In this document: positions 1 through 12,436 of the stretch, piece by piece
Position numbering within the stretch: the first letter of the stretch is position 1
How the letters are laid out: each line of letters starts with the position of its first letter
Origin: Geodermatophilus poikilotrophus
GTDB taxonomy: Bacteria; Actinomycetota; Actinomycetes; Mycobacteriales; Geodermatophilaceae
Length of the DNA: 64,000 nucleotides
Assembly: GCF_900111455.1 (NCBI RefSeq)
Contig: NZ_FOIE01000008.1
Coordinates: 124,001 to 188,000, forward strand
Direction of reading: 5' to 3'
Program-made: the position numbers and the translations under genes
The notes under the pieces: model-generated
What the model was told of the DNA's origin: nothing
Databases searched by the model: none
What the model saw: the letters and a program-made list of their open reading frames with translations, nothing else

Positions 1-431
1 GCCGCGACATCAGCCGGGTGATCCGCCAGGTGCGCCCGCAGCGGGTGCTCACCAGCTCCCCGGAGCGGATGTGGGACCGGATCGGCGCCAGCCACCCCGA
101 CCACATGACCGTGGGCGAGTCCACGCTGCGCGCCGTCTACCCCGACGCCCGCAACCCCTTCGCCTTCCCCGAGCTGCTGGCCGACGAGGGCCTCGAGGCC
201 TGGACGGTGTCCGAGGTGTGGCTGACCGCCAGCCCGCGCGCCGACCACGTCGTCGACGTCACCGACGTCGTCGAGCTCAAGTTCGCCGCGCTCGGGAGCC
301 ACCTCACCCAGGTGAGCCACCTCGACGACCTCGAGGGCTTCGTCACCGACTGGATGCGCCAGACCGGCCGCCGCCTGGGCCTGCCGCCGGGTCGGCTCGG
401 CGAGGCCTTCCACGTCGTCCACACGGCGTAA
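1..431 (+). CDS. PIG-L (LmbE-like) family deacetylase, C-terminal part
   Basis: The reading frame is open from base 3 and ends with TAA at 429-431; the start lies left of the window. The product carries SHPDHMTVGE, the late metal-binding HPDH motif of PIG-L zinc deacetylases, followed by a VYPDARNPFAFPEL stretch and an EAWTVSEVWL strand typical of the family's C-terminal half. Relatives remove acetyl from N-acetylglucosaminyl compounds, as in mycothiol synthesis. The substrate cannot be told from this fragment. The stop is only six bases from the stop of the convergent ATPase gene, with no terminator between them. Confidence 0.8.
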   Translation, partial: RDISRVIRQVRPQRVLTSSPERMWDRIGASHPDHMTVGESTLRAVYPDARNPFAFPELLADEGLEAWTVSEVWLTASPRADHVVDVTDVVELKFAALGSHLTQVSHLDDLEGFVTDWMRQTGRRLGLPPGRLGEAFHVVHTA

Positions 432-437
432 ATCATC

Positions 438-1889
438 TTACGCGATATTGAACGCCTTCCAGAGGCCAGGATGCACAACCAGATCTTCATCCCATCGGAG
501 GCTGGCTCGAGGACTTCTGAACTTGAACCTGTAGTAGTCGGGGGCGAAACCCGTAGGGCCTCCGGGCGTCAAGTTTCCAAGAAAGCCGTTGTCGAAGAGG
601 ACTGAGACCAACTCCTCGATATCCAACCGCCGAAACCGGGGATCCCCATCTGCGGTAGATCGGAGCTCAGCTACGGGAAAGTGACGCTTTCGTATAGTGC
701 CGAGCAACTCCATGGCCCTGATGCGGGAGCCTTCATCGAAGTAAAAGCGAAGCGCATCGTGCGCCTCATCCGTAAAATAGGTTTCCGAGTAGTCGGCGAA
801 GCCACTGAGGACAGACCGCTCATCCAGTCGACCTGGCTGCGACGCATGCTGCGCGACGATCTTCAGGAGCTGCAAAAGATCCCGGGGCGTATGGCGCGTT
901 TGCTCGACGACGGACTGGGCGGCCGGTCGGCCCAGAAGCTTGTTTGGAAAGTATGCTTCGACCAGGTTGTGAACCTGGGGCCGATTAAGCCTCGCCCGCT
1001 TGTTTGCCAACCGCATTAAGTGCGTATTCCGCACATCGCGTGGGTTTTGGTACCAGTCCAACTCCAGCGCGAAGTCCCTCCGAATCTTTCCAGCCCTGGG
1101 TGAATCCAATCGTCCGTACACGTCAGTTCTGCACGCCAAGACTACCTTGATCGGCGCATTCCCCTGCCTGGCAACCTCATTCACCGCGTCGACCGCTTGC
1201 AGTAGGCCCGCCAACAACAGTGACCGACCCTCTCCTAGCACCCGCATGTCATCCAAGCCGTCTAGGAACAAGTAGAAGCGCCGCCGACTCTCGAACGATT
1301 CCACTACAGACTGCAGGTACGCTAGCCAGATCCTAATCGCATTCTCGGCGTTCTCGACTTCCATGGTGTGCGTGCGTTCGTAGAACTTGGGCAGCGTAAG
1401 TTTCGACTCAACCTTCGCCGTCTTGAGCCTACGTAGACTTGAAGGACTGCCGGGTTCGACGCCTTCTTCTCGCAGGAGACGCTTCGCCTCACGCACGCGC
1501 TCTCCGGCACGTACTGCCGCGGCACCATCCTCGGCACAACAGTCGACGATGATAGAATAATCAACAAGGTCCATGCGTGCTGGTATCTTTGCAGAGCATC
1601 GAAGGAGTTAGGCACAATACCCCGTCGCGACATTTATTGGGCCGGTCACCGAATATAAGCCTGGCGTATCCCTGGCCAACAGATGTAGACGTGCACCGAC
1701 GGCGGATTTGCCAGAACCCTTATATCCCAATATGAGATACTCGTGCGAATTGAGAACCCTCAGTTCAATACTGCCGAGGTCATAATATCCATCCCGAAGG
1801 AGGCGAGGCGCATTCTCCATTTCGAACTTTGCTTCAGCGAAGCCAAAATTGAAGTCGGCGAGCGACACCGAGCCGAGCAAATCCCCCAT
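438..1889 (-). pseudogene. Broken P-loop ATPase gene, Sll1717-like
   Basis: The N-terminal part (1889 down to 1608, 93 residues) holds a Walker A motif GYKGSGKSAVGARL and stops at TAA. The C-terminal part (1574 down to 438, 378 residues) is in the same frame and carries a hydrophobic strand ending in acidic residues (FYLFLDGLDD, Walker B-like) and a C-terminal FRSPRASLRWDEDLVVHPGLW segment, which recalls the end of Sll1717-type ATPases. Only 11 codons separate the stop from the next ATG. In that gap another frame (1633 downward) reads PNSFDALQRYQHAWTLLI, which looks more like protein, so a compensating pair of frameshifts is likelier than a simple nonsense change. Rejoined length would be near 484 residues. 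Composition is far AT-richer than neighbours (29 of 60 GC at 1741-1800 against 49 of 60 at 2401-2460), a sign of transfer. Family assignment is from memory of motifs. Function unknown, perhaps defence-related. Confidence 0.65.
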
Positions 1890-1895
1890 GTTGAG

Positions 1896-1901
1896 ACACT
1901 A
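1896..1901 (-). promoter_or_regulatory. Candidate -10 (TAGTGT) of the ATPase gene
   Basis: On the minus strand TAGTGT lies 6 bases before the ATG at 1889, with no purine-rich ribosome site between. This fits leaderless transcription, where RNA begins at the start codon. Confidence 0.4.
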
Positions 1902-1954
1902 GCGCGAGGGCTACCTTGTCGCCATGGCAGAGGCTCGAAGCGCTTCGGTGCCCG

Positions 1955-2611
1955 TCAGAGCAACCGGTTGGTGGCGGCCCAGCGGGTGAGCTCGTTGCGG
2001 TTGGACAGCTGCAGCTTGCGGAGCACGTTCGACGCGTGGGACTCCACCGTCTTCACCGAGATGAACAGCCGCGAGCCGATCTCCCGGTAGGTGTAGCCGC
2101 GGGCCAGCAACTGCATGACCTCCCGCTCCCGGGCGCTGAGCAGGTCCAGGCCGGGGTCGGTGGCCGGGTCCTCGGGCTGCGGGGCGGACGGCGTCGTCGC
2201 GGCGAACGCGTCGAGCACGAACCCGGCCAGCCGCGGGCTGAAGACGACGTCCTCGTCGGCGACGCGGGCGACGGCGTCCCGCAGGTCCGGACCGGAGATG
2301 CTCTTGGTGACGTAGCCCCGTGCGCCGGCGCGGATGACGGCGATGACGTCCTCGGCGGCGTCGGACACCGACAGCGCCAGCCACCGCACCGACGGCAGCT
2401 CGGCGCGCAGCGTCTCCAGCACGGCCCGCCCGCCGCCGCCGGGCAGGTGGACGTCGAGCAGGACGACGTCGGGCACCGTGGCCCGGATCCCCTCGACGGC
2501 GCCGGCGACGTCGGCGGCCTCACCGACGACGTCGACCGCGCCGCCGAGCTCCGCCCGCACCCCCGACCGCACCATCGCGTGGTCGTCGACGAGGTACACG
2601 CGGGGGGTCAC
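1955..2611 (-). CDS. NarL/LuxR-family response regulator of a LiaRS-type pair
   Basis: 218 residues. The receiver domain (about 1-120) keeps all phosphorylation residues: VDDH near the N-terminus, the acceptor Asp in DVVLLDVHLPG, Ser in ALSVSD and Lys in GYVTKS. The C-terminal LuxR helix-turn-helix (about 150-215) reads LSAREREVMQLLARGYTYRE. The GTG start at 2611 overlaps the TGA of the kinase gene (GTGA), so the two are translationally coupled. The partner kinase and the divergent PspC gene suggest control of an envelope-stress response, probably through repeats at 3839-3863. A larger open frame to 4201 exists but covers the kinase gene in the wrong frame. Confidence 0.92.
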   Translation of the reverse strand: MTPRVYLVDDHAMVRSGVRAELGGAVDVVGEAADVAGAVEGIRATVPDVVLLDVHLPGGGGRAVLETLRAELPSVRWLALSVSDAAEDVIAVIRAGARGYVTKSISGPDLRDAVARVADEDVVFSPRLAGFVLDAFAATTPSAPQPEDPATDPGLDLLSAREREVMQLLARGYTYREIGSRLFISVKTVESHASNVLRKLQLSNRNELTRWAATNRLL

Positions 2612-3792
2612 GCGGCCGCCTCCTGGCGCGGCAGGCACAGCTCCACCTCGGTGCCCTCCCCCGGCGCCGAGCGCACCGCCGCCGTCCCGCCCAGCCGGGT
2701 CAGCCGGCCGGTGACCGAGTCGCGCAGCCCGCGCCGGTCGCCCGGCACGGTGGCCGAGTCGAAGCCGGCACCGCGGTCGCGGACGAAGACGGCCACCCGC
2801 TGCGGCGTCACCTCGGTGTACAGGTCGGCGGCGGTCGCGCCCGAGTGCTTGGCCGCGTTGACCAGCGCCTCGCGGGTGGCCGCGCCGAGGGCGGTGAGCG
2901 CGTCGTCCAGCGGGGCGTCGCCGACGACCACCGACTCCACGGTCAGCGCGTGGTCGGCCTCCACCTCGGCGACCACGCCGGACACCAGGGCCGCCCAGGT
3001 GCCGCCGCCGACGGCCGCCGCCGGCTCGTAGAGCCAGGTGCGCAGCTCGCGCTCCTGGCTGCGGGCCAGCCGGGACACCGCCGTGGCGTCGTCGGCGTGC
3101 CGCTGGATGAGGGCGAGGGTCTGCAGGACGGAGTCGTGCAGGTGGGCGGCGACGGCGGCCCGCTCCTCGGAGCGCACGCGGGCGGTGCGCTCGGCCTCGC
3201 GCGAGGCCAGCAGCCGGCGCCACAGCGGCGCGGTGGCCAGCGCCACGCCGACCAGGATGAGCAGGGTCGAGGCGAAGCCGTTGCGCGCGTCGTCCAGCTG
3301 GCCGGTCGTGACCAGCAGCAGCACCACGCCGGCGGCGCCGAGGAGCACCCCGCCGGCGAGCAGCCAGCGCACGCCGGGGCGGGCGAGGGAGCGGTCGGTG
3401 TCCAGCTGGCGCCAGATGACGGTCAGCCCGACGACCACCAGCAGCAGCGGCAGGACCAGGTTGCCGCCGCCCCAGCTGCCCAGCTGGGTCACCAGGATCA
3501 GCGCGCCGAGGCCGAGCAGCCCCAGGCCGAGCGTCTGCCGGCGGCTGGGCTCCTCGGTCGCCTCGTCCACCACCGGGTCGGCGTCGGCGTCGGCGACCGG
3601 CATGAAGAACCACAGCAGCGCGTAGGCCACGACGCCGATGCCGGTCGCGGCCAGGACGACGAAGGCCACGCGGACGACCAGCGGGTCGGCCCGCAGGTGC
3701 ACCGCCGTCCCCGCGGCGACGCCGGCCAGCAGCCGCCCCGAGCGCGGGCGCAGCAGCGGCGGCCGCACGGGCGCGGGCAGGGTCGTCGTCAC
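2608..3792 (-). CDS. PspC-domain sensor histidine kinase (HisKA_3 type)
   Basis: 394 residues from GTG at 3792. An N-terminal PspC domain (about 15-66, with RLLAGVAAGTAVHLRADPLV) is followed by further membrane segments near 88-105, 110-128, 142-162 and 174-190. The phospho-acceptor His is about residue 219 in HLHDSVLQTL, the HisKA_3 box. The HATPase region has REALVNAAKHSG, DRGAGFD and GEGTEVEL. It should phosphorylate the coupled regulator downstream. The fusion of a PspC sensor to a kinase is a known actinobacterial architecture related to LiaS/VraS. In-frame starts further upstream would run into the divergent PspC gene, so the GTG was preferred. Confidence 0.9.
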   Translation of the reverse strand: MTTTLPAPVRPPLLRPRSGRLLAGVAAGTAVHLRADPLVVRVAFVVLAATGIGVVAYALLWFFMPVADADADPVVDEATEEPSRRQTLGLGLLGLGALILVTQLGSWGGGNLVLPLLLVVVGLTVIWRQLDTDRSLARPGVRWLLAGGVLLGAAGVVLLLVTTGQLDDARNGFASTLLILVGVALATAPLWRRLLASREAERTARVRSEERAAVAAHLHDSVLQTLALIQRHADDATAVSRLARSQERELRTWLYEPAAAVGGGTWAALVSGVVAEVEADHALTVESVVVGDAPLDDALTALGAATREALVNAAKHSGATAADLYTEVTPQRVAVFVRDRGAGFDSATVPGDRRGLRDSVTGRLTRLGGTAAVRSAPGEGTEVELCLPRQEAAA

Positions 3793-3838
3793 GGTGCTGA
3801 TCGTCGCACCGGGGCGGCCCGCCCCGACACCAGGAACC

Positions 3839-3863
3839 ACCCGGGTCGGTGGACCCGGGTCGG
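3839..3863. promoter_or_regulatory. Tandem 11-bp repeat, candidate operator
   Basis: ACCCGGGTCGG occurs at 3839-3849 and again at 3853-3863, a 14-bp period. Each copy contains the palindrome ACCCGGGT. It sits in the 124-bp gap between the divergent kinase and PspC genes, so it is a natural binding site for the response regulator. Binding is inferred. Confidence 0.4.
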
Positions 3864-3903
3864 ATGGGGGCGTTCCCTGATGGACCGCACCCTCGGCCGC
3901 GAG

Positions 3904-3909
3904 CAGGGT
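3904..3909 (+). promoter_or_regulatory. Candidate -10 (CAGGGT) of the PspC gene
   Basis: CAGGGT lies 7 bases before the ATG at 3917 and no ribosome site is visible, consistent with leaderless transcription. Confidence 0.35.
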
Positions 3910-3916
3910 CTGTGCC

Positions 3917-4837
3917 ATGACATCCGCACCGCCTCCCGCTCCCCCGTCGGCGGACCCGCCGGCGGCCGCGTACCCCCCGCCGCCCGGGCTCCCGGTGCGG
4001 CCGCCGCTGCGGCGCAGCCGCAGCGACAAGGTCATCGGCGGCGTCGCCGGCGGTCTGGCCGACTACAGCGGCATCGACGCGCTGCTGTGGCGGGTCGGCC
4101 TGGTCGCGCTGGCCCTGGCCGGCCCCGGCGTCCCCGTCTACCTGCTGCTGTGGCTGCTCATGCCGGCCGGGCCGCCCGGCGACCCCACCGCCGTCGCCCA
4201 TGCTCCACGCGCCGTCGGTCCGCGGTCCCCGGTGCCCGGGCTGACGCTGGCCGGGTTGCTCATCGTGGTCGGCTCGCTGGTCCTGCTCAGCCGGCTCACC
4301 GACTGGGACGTCGGCCCCCGGGTCGTGCTCGGCACCGGGCTGCTGGTCGTCGGGCTCGGTCTGGTCGCCGCCGCCTTCTCCGGCGGGCGGACGGCGAAGG
4401 GCGGGCTGCTGACGCTCGGTGTGCTGCTGTCGCTGGCGCTGGTGGTCGTCGCGGCGGAACCGTGGCGGGGCGTCGAGGACGGCATGGGCAACCGCACCTA
4501 CCGCCCGGTGAGCGCGGACACCGTCCGGCCGGTCTACGACCAGGGGATCGGCGACGCGACGCTGGACCTCTCCCGCGTCGACCTGTCCGGCCTCGACGGC
4601 CCGATCGTCACGAGGCTGGACGGCGGCGTGGGCAACGTCGAGGTGATCGTGCCCCGCTCGGCCGACGTCCGGGTCGATCTGGACAGTGGCATCGGCAACG
4701 TCGACGTCCTCGGCCTCGGCTCGGACGGCGGCTACTCCCCGGGCACCGGCTCCGCCTCCTGGAGCGGTGACGACGACCCCGAGATCGAACTGACCATCGA
4801 CGCCGGCGTCGGTGACGTGGAGGTGCGCCGTGCCTGA
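3917..4837 (+). CDS. PspC domain-containing membrane protein
   Basis: 306 residues. A proline-rich N-terminus is followed by a PspC domain (about 34-86, SDKVIGGVAGGLADYSGIDA), then hydrophobic segments near 105-185. The C-terminal 90 residues form a repetitive beta-rich part (GIGDATLDLS, GVGNVEVIVP, GIGNVDVLGL, GVGDVEVRRA) like the LiaF/DUF2154 C-terminal domain, probably outside the membrane. It is divergent from the kinase/regulator pair and likely both a target and a sensor partner of it. The next gene begins 8 bases inside this one. Confidence 0.88.
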   Translation: MTSAPPPAPPSADPPAAAYPPPPGLPVRPPLRRSRSDKVIGGVAGGLADYSGIDALLWRVGLVALALAGPGVPVYLLLWLLMPAGPPGDPTAVAHAPRAVGPRSPVPGLTLAGLLIVVGSLVLLSRLTDWDVGPRVVLGTGLLVVGLGLVAAAFSGGRTAKGGLLTLGVLLSLALVVVAAEPWRGVEDGMGNRTYRPVSADTVRPVYDQGIGDATLDLSRVDLSGLDGPIVTRLDGGVGNVEVIVPRSADVRVDLDSGIGNVDVLGLGSDGGYSPGTGSASWSGDDDPEIELTIDAGVGDVEVRRA

Positions 4838-5129
4838 CTACAGCGAGTTCCCGACGACCCCGACCGCCTGGCAGGAGCAGCAGCTGAGGGACTGGCAGAT
4901 CGTGACCCCGCTGGAGACCGAGGACCCGCCCCGGCCCGAGCGCCGCGGCGTCGACCTCACCGCGCTGGTCCCGGGACTGTTCTTCGTCGTCCTGGCGGTC
5001 GTGCTGATGGCCGGCGCGGTCCTGCCGGTCGGCCTGGTCACCGAGGGTGGCCTGCTGTGGCTGGTGCTGATCGGCGGCGGCATCGCGCTGCTGGTGTCCG
5101 AGCTGCGCCGGGCCCGCCGCAGGCGCTGA
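4830..5129 (+). CDS. Small two-TM membrane protein
   Basis: 99 residues from GTG at 4830, overlapping the PspC gene by 8 bases, so co-transcribed with it. The first 45 residues are polar; two hydrophobic helices follow (LVPGLFFVVLAVVLMAGAVL and GLLWLVLIGGGIALLVSEL) and a basic RRARRRR end. No catalytic motif is visible. The partnership with PspC suggests a membrane-stress accessory protein. I do not recognise a named family. Confidence 0.8.
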   Translation: MPDYSEFPTTPTAWQEQQLRDWQIVTPLETEDPPRPERRGVDLTALVPGLFFVVLAVVLMAGAVLPVGLVTEGGLLWLVLIGGGIALLVSELRRARRRR

Positions 5130-5143
5130 CCTCCCGCACGCGG

Positions 5144-5173
5144 GGGCCCGGGGAGCGATCGCTCCCCGGGCCC
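5144..5173. terminator. 30-bp perfect palindrome between convergent genes
   Basis: Perfect inverted repeat centred on CGATCG, with an extra paired GCACG/CGTGC outside. It lies between the small membrane protein gene and gdhA, whose 3' ends face each other, so it probably terminates in both directions. There is no T-tract, as usual in such genomes. Confidence 0.7.
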
Positions 5174-5186
5174 TCGTGCGTGCGCC

Positions 5187-6713
<1,527 letters not shown>

Positions 6714-8276
6714 CTACTCCCACTCGATGGTGCCCGGCGGCTTGCTCGTCACGTCGAGCACCACGCGGTTGACCTCGGGCACCTCGTTGGTGATCCGGGT
6801 GGAGATGCGGGCCAGGACGTCGTAGGGCAGCCGGGTCCAGTCCGCGGTCATCGCGTCCTCGCTGGACACCGGGCGGAGCACGACCGGGTGGCCGTAGGTG
6901 CGCCCGTCGCCCTGGACGCCGACCGAGCGGACGTCGGCCAGCAGCACCACCGGGCACTGCCAGATCTCGCGGTCCAGGCCGGCGGCGGTGAGCTCGGCGC
7001 GGGCGATGGCGTCGGCCCTGCGCAGCACGTCGAGCCGCTCCTGGGTGACCTCGCCGATGATCCGGATGCCCAGCCCCGGGCCCGGGAACGGCTGCCGCCA
7101 CACCAGCGACTCGGGCAGGCCCAGCTGCAGGCCGACCTCGCGCACCTCGTCCTTGAACAGCGTGCGCAGCGGCTCGACGAGGGTGAAGGTGAGGTCCTCG
7201 GGCAGCCCGCCGACGTTGTGGTGGCTCTTGATGTTCGCCGTCCCCGTGCCGCCGCCGGACTCGACGACGTCGGGGTAGAGCGTGCCCTGCACGAGGAAGT
7301 CGACCGTCTCGCCGTGGGCCTGGGCGTCGTGCACGACGTCGAGCGCGGCCTGCTCGAAGACCCGGATGAACTCCCGGCCGATGGTCTTGCGCTTCTGCTC
7401 CGGGTCGCTGATCCCGGCCAGCGCGCCGAGGAACTGCTCGCGGGCGTCGACGACCCGCAGGTCGGCGCCGGTGACGGCCACGAAGTCCCGCTCGATCTGC
7501 TCGGTCTCGCCCTCGCGCATCAGCCCGTGGTCGACGTAGACGCACGTCAGCCGGTCGCCGATGGCGCGCTGCACGAGCGCCGCGGCGACCGCGGAGTCGA
7601 CCCCGCCGGACAGCGCGCACAGCGCCCGCCGGTCGCCCACCTGGGCGCGGATCCGCTCGACCTGCTCCTCGACGACGTTGGCCATCGTCCAGGTCGGCTC
7701 CAGGCCGGCGATGTCGAACAGGAAGTGCTCGAGCACCGTCTGCCCGTGCGCGGTGTGCCGCACCTCGGGGTGGAACTGCACGCCGGCGAGCTTGCGGTCG
7801 ACGTCCTCGAAGGCGGCGACCGGCGCGCCGGTGGAGGTGGCGGTGACGGTGAACCCGGGCGGGGCGGCGCGGACGGCGTCCCCGTGGCTCATCCACACCG
7901 ACTGCTCGACCGGCAGCGAGCCGAACAGCCGGCCCTGCGTGGTCACCGTCAGCGGGGTGCCGCCGTACTCGCGGTCGCCGGTGCGCGCGACGGTGCCGCC
8001 GAGCGAGGCCGCCATCGCCTGGAACCCGTAGCAGATGCCGAACGCCGGGACGCCGGCCTCGAACAGCGTCGGGTCGAGCTGCGGCGCGTCGTCGGCGTAG
8101 ACGCTGGACGGGCCGCCGGACAGGACGATCGCCGCGGGCTTGCGGGCGACGATCTCCTCGGCCGGGACGTCGGAGGGGACGATCTCGGAGTAGACGCCGG
8201 CCTCGCGGATCCGCCGGGCGATGAGCTGGGCGTACTGCGCGCCGAAGTCGACGACGAGGACGGTGGGGAACTCCAT
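6714..8276 (-). CDS. guaA: GMP synthase (glutamine-hydrolysing)
   Basis: 520 residues. The class I amidotransferase domain (1-200) has the nucleophile Cys near residue 82 in [11 protein letters not shown] and a later His-x-Glu in FHPEVRHT. The PP-loop synthetase domain has [12 protein letters not shown]. The C-terminal dimer domain ends with the invariant KPPGTIEWE. It converts XMP, ATP and glutamine to GMP. ATG at 8276 overlaps the guaB3 stop by one base, and guaB3 follows guaB after two bases, so the three form one operon. Confidence 0.97.
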   Translation of the reverse strand: MEFPTVLVVDFGAQYAQLIARRIREAGVYSEIVPSDVPAEEIVARKPAAIVLSGGPSSVYADDAPQLDPTLFEAGVPAFGICYGFQAMAASLGGTVARTGDREYGGTPLTVTTQGRLFGSLPVEQSVWMSHGDAVRAAPPGFTVTATSTGAPVAAFEDVDRKLAGVQFHPEVRHTAHGQTVLEHFLFDIAGLEPTWTMANVVEEQVERIRAQVGDRRALCALSGGVDSAVAAALVQRAIGDRLTCVYVDHGLMREGETEQIERDFVAVTGADLRVVDAREQFLGALAGISDPEQKRKTIGREFIRVFEQAALDVVHDAQAHGETVDFLVQGTLYPDVVESGGGTGTANIKSHHNVGGLPEDLTFTLVEPLRTLFKDEVREVGLQLGLPESLVWRQPFPGPGLGIRIIGEVTQERLDVLRRADAIARAELTAAGLDREIWQCPVVLLADVRSVGVQGDGRTYGHPVVLRPVSSEDAMTADWTRLPYDVLARISTRITNEVPEVNRVVLDVTSKPPGTIEWE

Positions 8277-9412
8277 CAGTCGCCCCGACCGCCGATGACG
8301 AGGTCGACGCGCTGGAACTCCTTGAGGTCCCGGTAGCCGGTCTTCGCCATCGTCCGGCGCAGCGCACCGAAGAGGTTGCTCCGCCCGTCAGCGGTCCTCG
8401 CCCCGCCCAGCAGGACGTCGTGCAGCGGACCCGCCGGGGCGATGGGCGCCGAGGTCCCGCCGCGGGGCAACCGCGGGTGCGCGGCCACCGAGTCCCACCA
8501 GATGCCGCCGCCGGGCGCCTCCTCGGCCGCACGCAGCGGCTCGCCGACCTGGACGGCGTCCGCGCCGCAGGCCAGGGCGCGGGCGATGGCGCCGCTGGTC
8601 TCGATCCGGCCGTTGGCGATGACGTGCACGTACCGGCCACCGGTCTCGTCGAGGTAGTCGCGGCGGGCCGCAGCCGCGTCGGCGATCGCGCTGGCCAGCG
8701 GCACCCGGATGCCCATGACGGTGTCGGTCGTCGAGTAGGTGTCGGCGCCGACGCCGACGATCACGCCCGCCGCGCCGGTGCGCATGAGGTGCAGCGCCGT
8801 CTGGTAGTTCGCCGCGCCGCCGACGATGACCGGGACGTCGAGGTCGGCGATGAAGTCCTTGAGGTTGAGCGCGTCGCCCTGGGTGGTGACGTGCTCGGCC
8901 GACACGATCGTGCCCTGGATGACCAGGAGGTCGACCCCCGCGGCGAGCACCGTCGGGGCGAGCTGGACGGTGTGCTGCGGGGAGACGCGCACCGCCGTCG
9001 TCACACCGGCGTCGTGGATCTCCTTGACCCGGGCGGTGATCAGGTCCGGATCGACCGGCCGGGCGTACACCTCCTGCAGCAGGGACACCGGCGGCGGCCC
9101 GTCCCCGGCCGCCTCACGCAGCCGCCGGTACACCGGGGCGGGGTCGTCGTAGCGGGTCCACAGCCCCTCGGCGTTGAGCACCCCGAGCCCGCCGGCCTGG
9201 CCGACGGCGATCGCCGTGGCCGGGCTGACCACCGCGTCCGACGGGCTGGTCACCAGCGGGATGTCGAAGCGGAAGGCGTCGATCTGCCAGGCGGTCGAGA
9301 CGTCGTCCATGTCCCGGGTGCGCCGGCTGGGGACGATCGAGACCTCGTCGAGGTCGTACCCCCGGCGGGCGAAGCGGTTGAGACCGATCTCGACGGTGTC
9401 GCGCGTGGGCAT
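8276..9412 (-). CDS. guaB3: GuaB3-family IMP dehydrogenase-related protein
   Basis: 378 residues, matching the actinobacterial GuaB3 family that accompanies GuaB. The TIM barrel is evident ([58 protein letters not shown]). There are no CBS domains. The loop that carries the catalytic Cys in IMP dehydrogenase and GMP reductase reads [15 protein letters not shown] here, without a Cys, so neither activity is certain. It is translationally coupled to guaA. Confidence 0.9.
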   Translation of the reverse strand: MPTRDTVEIGLNRFARRGYDLDEVSIVPSRRTRDMDDVSTAWQIDAFRFDIPLVTSPSDAVVSPATAIAVGQAGGLGVLNAEGLWTRYDDPAPVYRRLREAAGDGPPPVSLLQEVYARPVDPDLITARVKEIHDAGVTTAVRVSPQHTVQLAPTVLAAGVDLLVIQGTIVSAEHVTTQGDALNLKDFIADLDVPVIVGGAANYQTALHLMRTGAAGVIVGVGADTYSTTDTVMGIRVPLASAIADAAAARRDYLDETGGRYVHVIANGRIETSGAIARALACGADAVQVGEPLRAAEEAPGGGIWWDSVAAHPRLPRGGTSAPIAPAGPLHDVLLGGARTADGRSNLFGALRRTMAKTGYRDLKEFQRVDLVIGGRGD

Positions 9413-9414
9413 GG

Positions 9415-11446
<2,032 letters not shown>

Positions 11447-11448
11447 CA

Positions 11449-11510
11449 GAGGACCCTGCTGCCCCCCGCCCCTCGCAGGCTCGGGCCGGGACCCTGCAGC
11501 AGGGCCGACC
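11449..11510 (+). repeat. Gene-end structured repeat, copy B (after DUF5319 gene)
   Basis: Begins GAGGACC three bases after the TGA. Arms CCCTGCTGC (11454-11462) and GCAGCAGGG (11496-11504) are fully complementary and differ from other copies; on the opposite strand the tip reads GAGCCTGCGAG. Confidence 0.75.
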
Positions 11511-11572
11511 CGTCGCTCGTCGCGGAGGCCTCCGGCCCCCACTCCTCACGACGCCTCGCAGGGGCGGACACG

Positions 11573-11613
11573 CGCCGAGCGCCCCCTCCCGTGCGGGGAG
11601 AGGGCGCTCGGCG
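11573..11613. terminator. Hairpin between convergent genes
   Basis: CGCCGAGCGCCC (11573-11584) pairs with GGGCGCTCGGCG (11602-11613), and inner CTCCC with GGGAG. It lies between the DUF5319 gene and the BldM-like gene and probably serves both strands. Confidence 0.6.
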
Positions 11614-11674
11614 TGTGCTCAGCGGCAGCCGGGCACGGCACCTGGGCGCGGTGTCGGCCAGTGCGCCGACGGTG

Positions 11675-12436
11675 TCACTGCATCATGCCGCGGCGGAAGC
11701 CGGTGGCCACCGCCTCCGCGCGGTCCTTGGCGCCGAGCTTGCGGAACAGCCGGCGGGCGTGGGTCTTGATGGTGTCCTCGGAGAGGTAGAGCTCGCGGCC
11801 GATCTGGGCGTTGCTCTTGCCCTGGCTCATCCCGGTGAGCACCTGCATCTCGCGCATCGAGAGGCTGACCGGCGCGGGTTCGCGGACGGTGGAGCGCACC
11901 GTGGTGGGCGCGGAGCCGGCCAGCGGGGTCGCACCGTTCCAGGCCGGCGTCCCGTTGCCGTGGCCGGCGTGGGCGCCGACCGAGGCCAGCGGGACCGGCT
12001 GGTGCGGGAGGGCCGGCGCGGGGCCGCGGCCGTCGACCCGCAGGCCGACCCGCGACAGGCCCAGGCCCATCTCCAGCGCGGTGGCGTCCCAGCGCAGGTA
12101 GCCGCGGGCACCGGCCGCGACCGCCGCACGGACGGTCTCGCCGTCGTCGGGGGCGCCGAGGACCAGGACCGGCAGCCGCGGGTGGGCGCGCAGCGCCTGG
12201 GTGGCCACGGTCAACCCGGAGTCCGTGGCGCGCTGGGTACCGATGAGCAGGACGTCGGGCTGCCGGGTCGCCAGCCGGGCCATGAGGGCGGCGGCGTCGC
12301 CGACGACCTCCACCCGTCCCACGAACGGCAGTGCCACCAGGCGGCCCGCGATGTCGTCGCGGACCCGCCGGCGCTCGTCGTAGACCCACACGCACGTCGT
12401 GCCGTGGCCGGGTCCGCGCATCCTGTCGTCGATCAC
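11675..12436 (-). CDS. BldM-like orphan response regulator with degenerate receiver
   Basis: 253 residues from GTG at 12436, preceded by GAGGAG at good spacing. The C-terminal LuxR domain (MREMQVLTGMSQGKSNAQIG, then LYLSEDTIKTHARRLFRKLG) closely resembles Streptomyces BldM. The receiver domain keeps its outline (PDVLLIG, AAVAAGARGYLRWDA) but the phospho-acceptor Asp is Gly, the switch Thr/Ser is Gly and the conserved Lys is Trp. So phosphorylation is unlikely. A low-complexity linker (Gly/Pro/Ala) joins the domains. It is divergent from a WhiD-type gene and near guaB, the Streptomyces whiD-bldM-guaB arrangement. It likely controls developmental or stress genes. Confidence 0.85.
   Translation of the reverse strand: MIDDRMRGPGHGTTCVWVYDERRRVRDDIAGRLVALPFVGRVEVVGDAAALMARLATRQPDVLLIGTQRATDSGLTVATQALRAHPRLPVLVLGAPDDGETVRAAVAAGARGYLRWDATALEMGLGLSRVGLRVDGRGPAPALPHQPVPLASVGAHAGHGNGTPAWNGATPLAGSAPTTVRSTVREPAPVSLSMREMQVLTGMSQGKSNAQIGRELYLSEDTIKTHARRLFRKLGAKDRAEAVATGFRRGMMQ

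Noticed and set aside
1955..4201. A single 748-residue protein on the minus strand
   Set aside because: Its C-terminal part is the response regulator, but the rest is an out-of-frame reading of the kinase gene; the GTG at 2611 with GTGA coupling is the real start.
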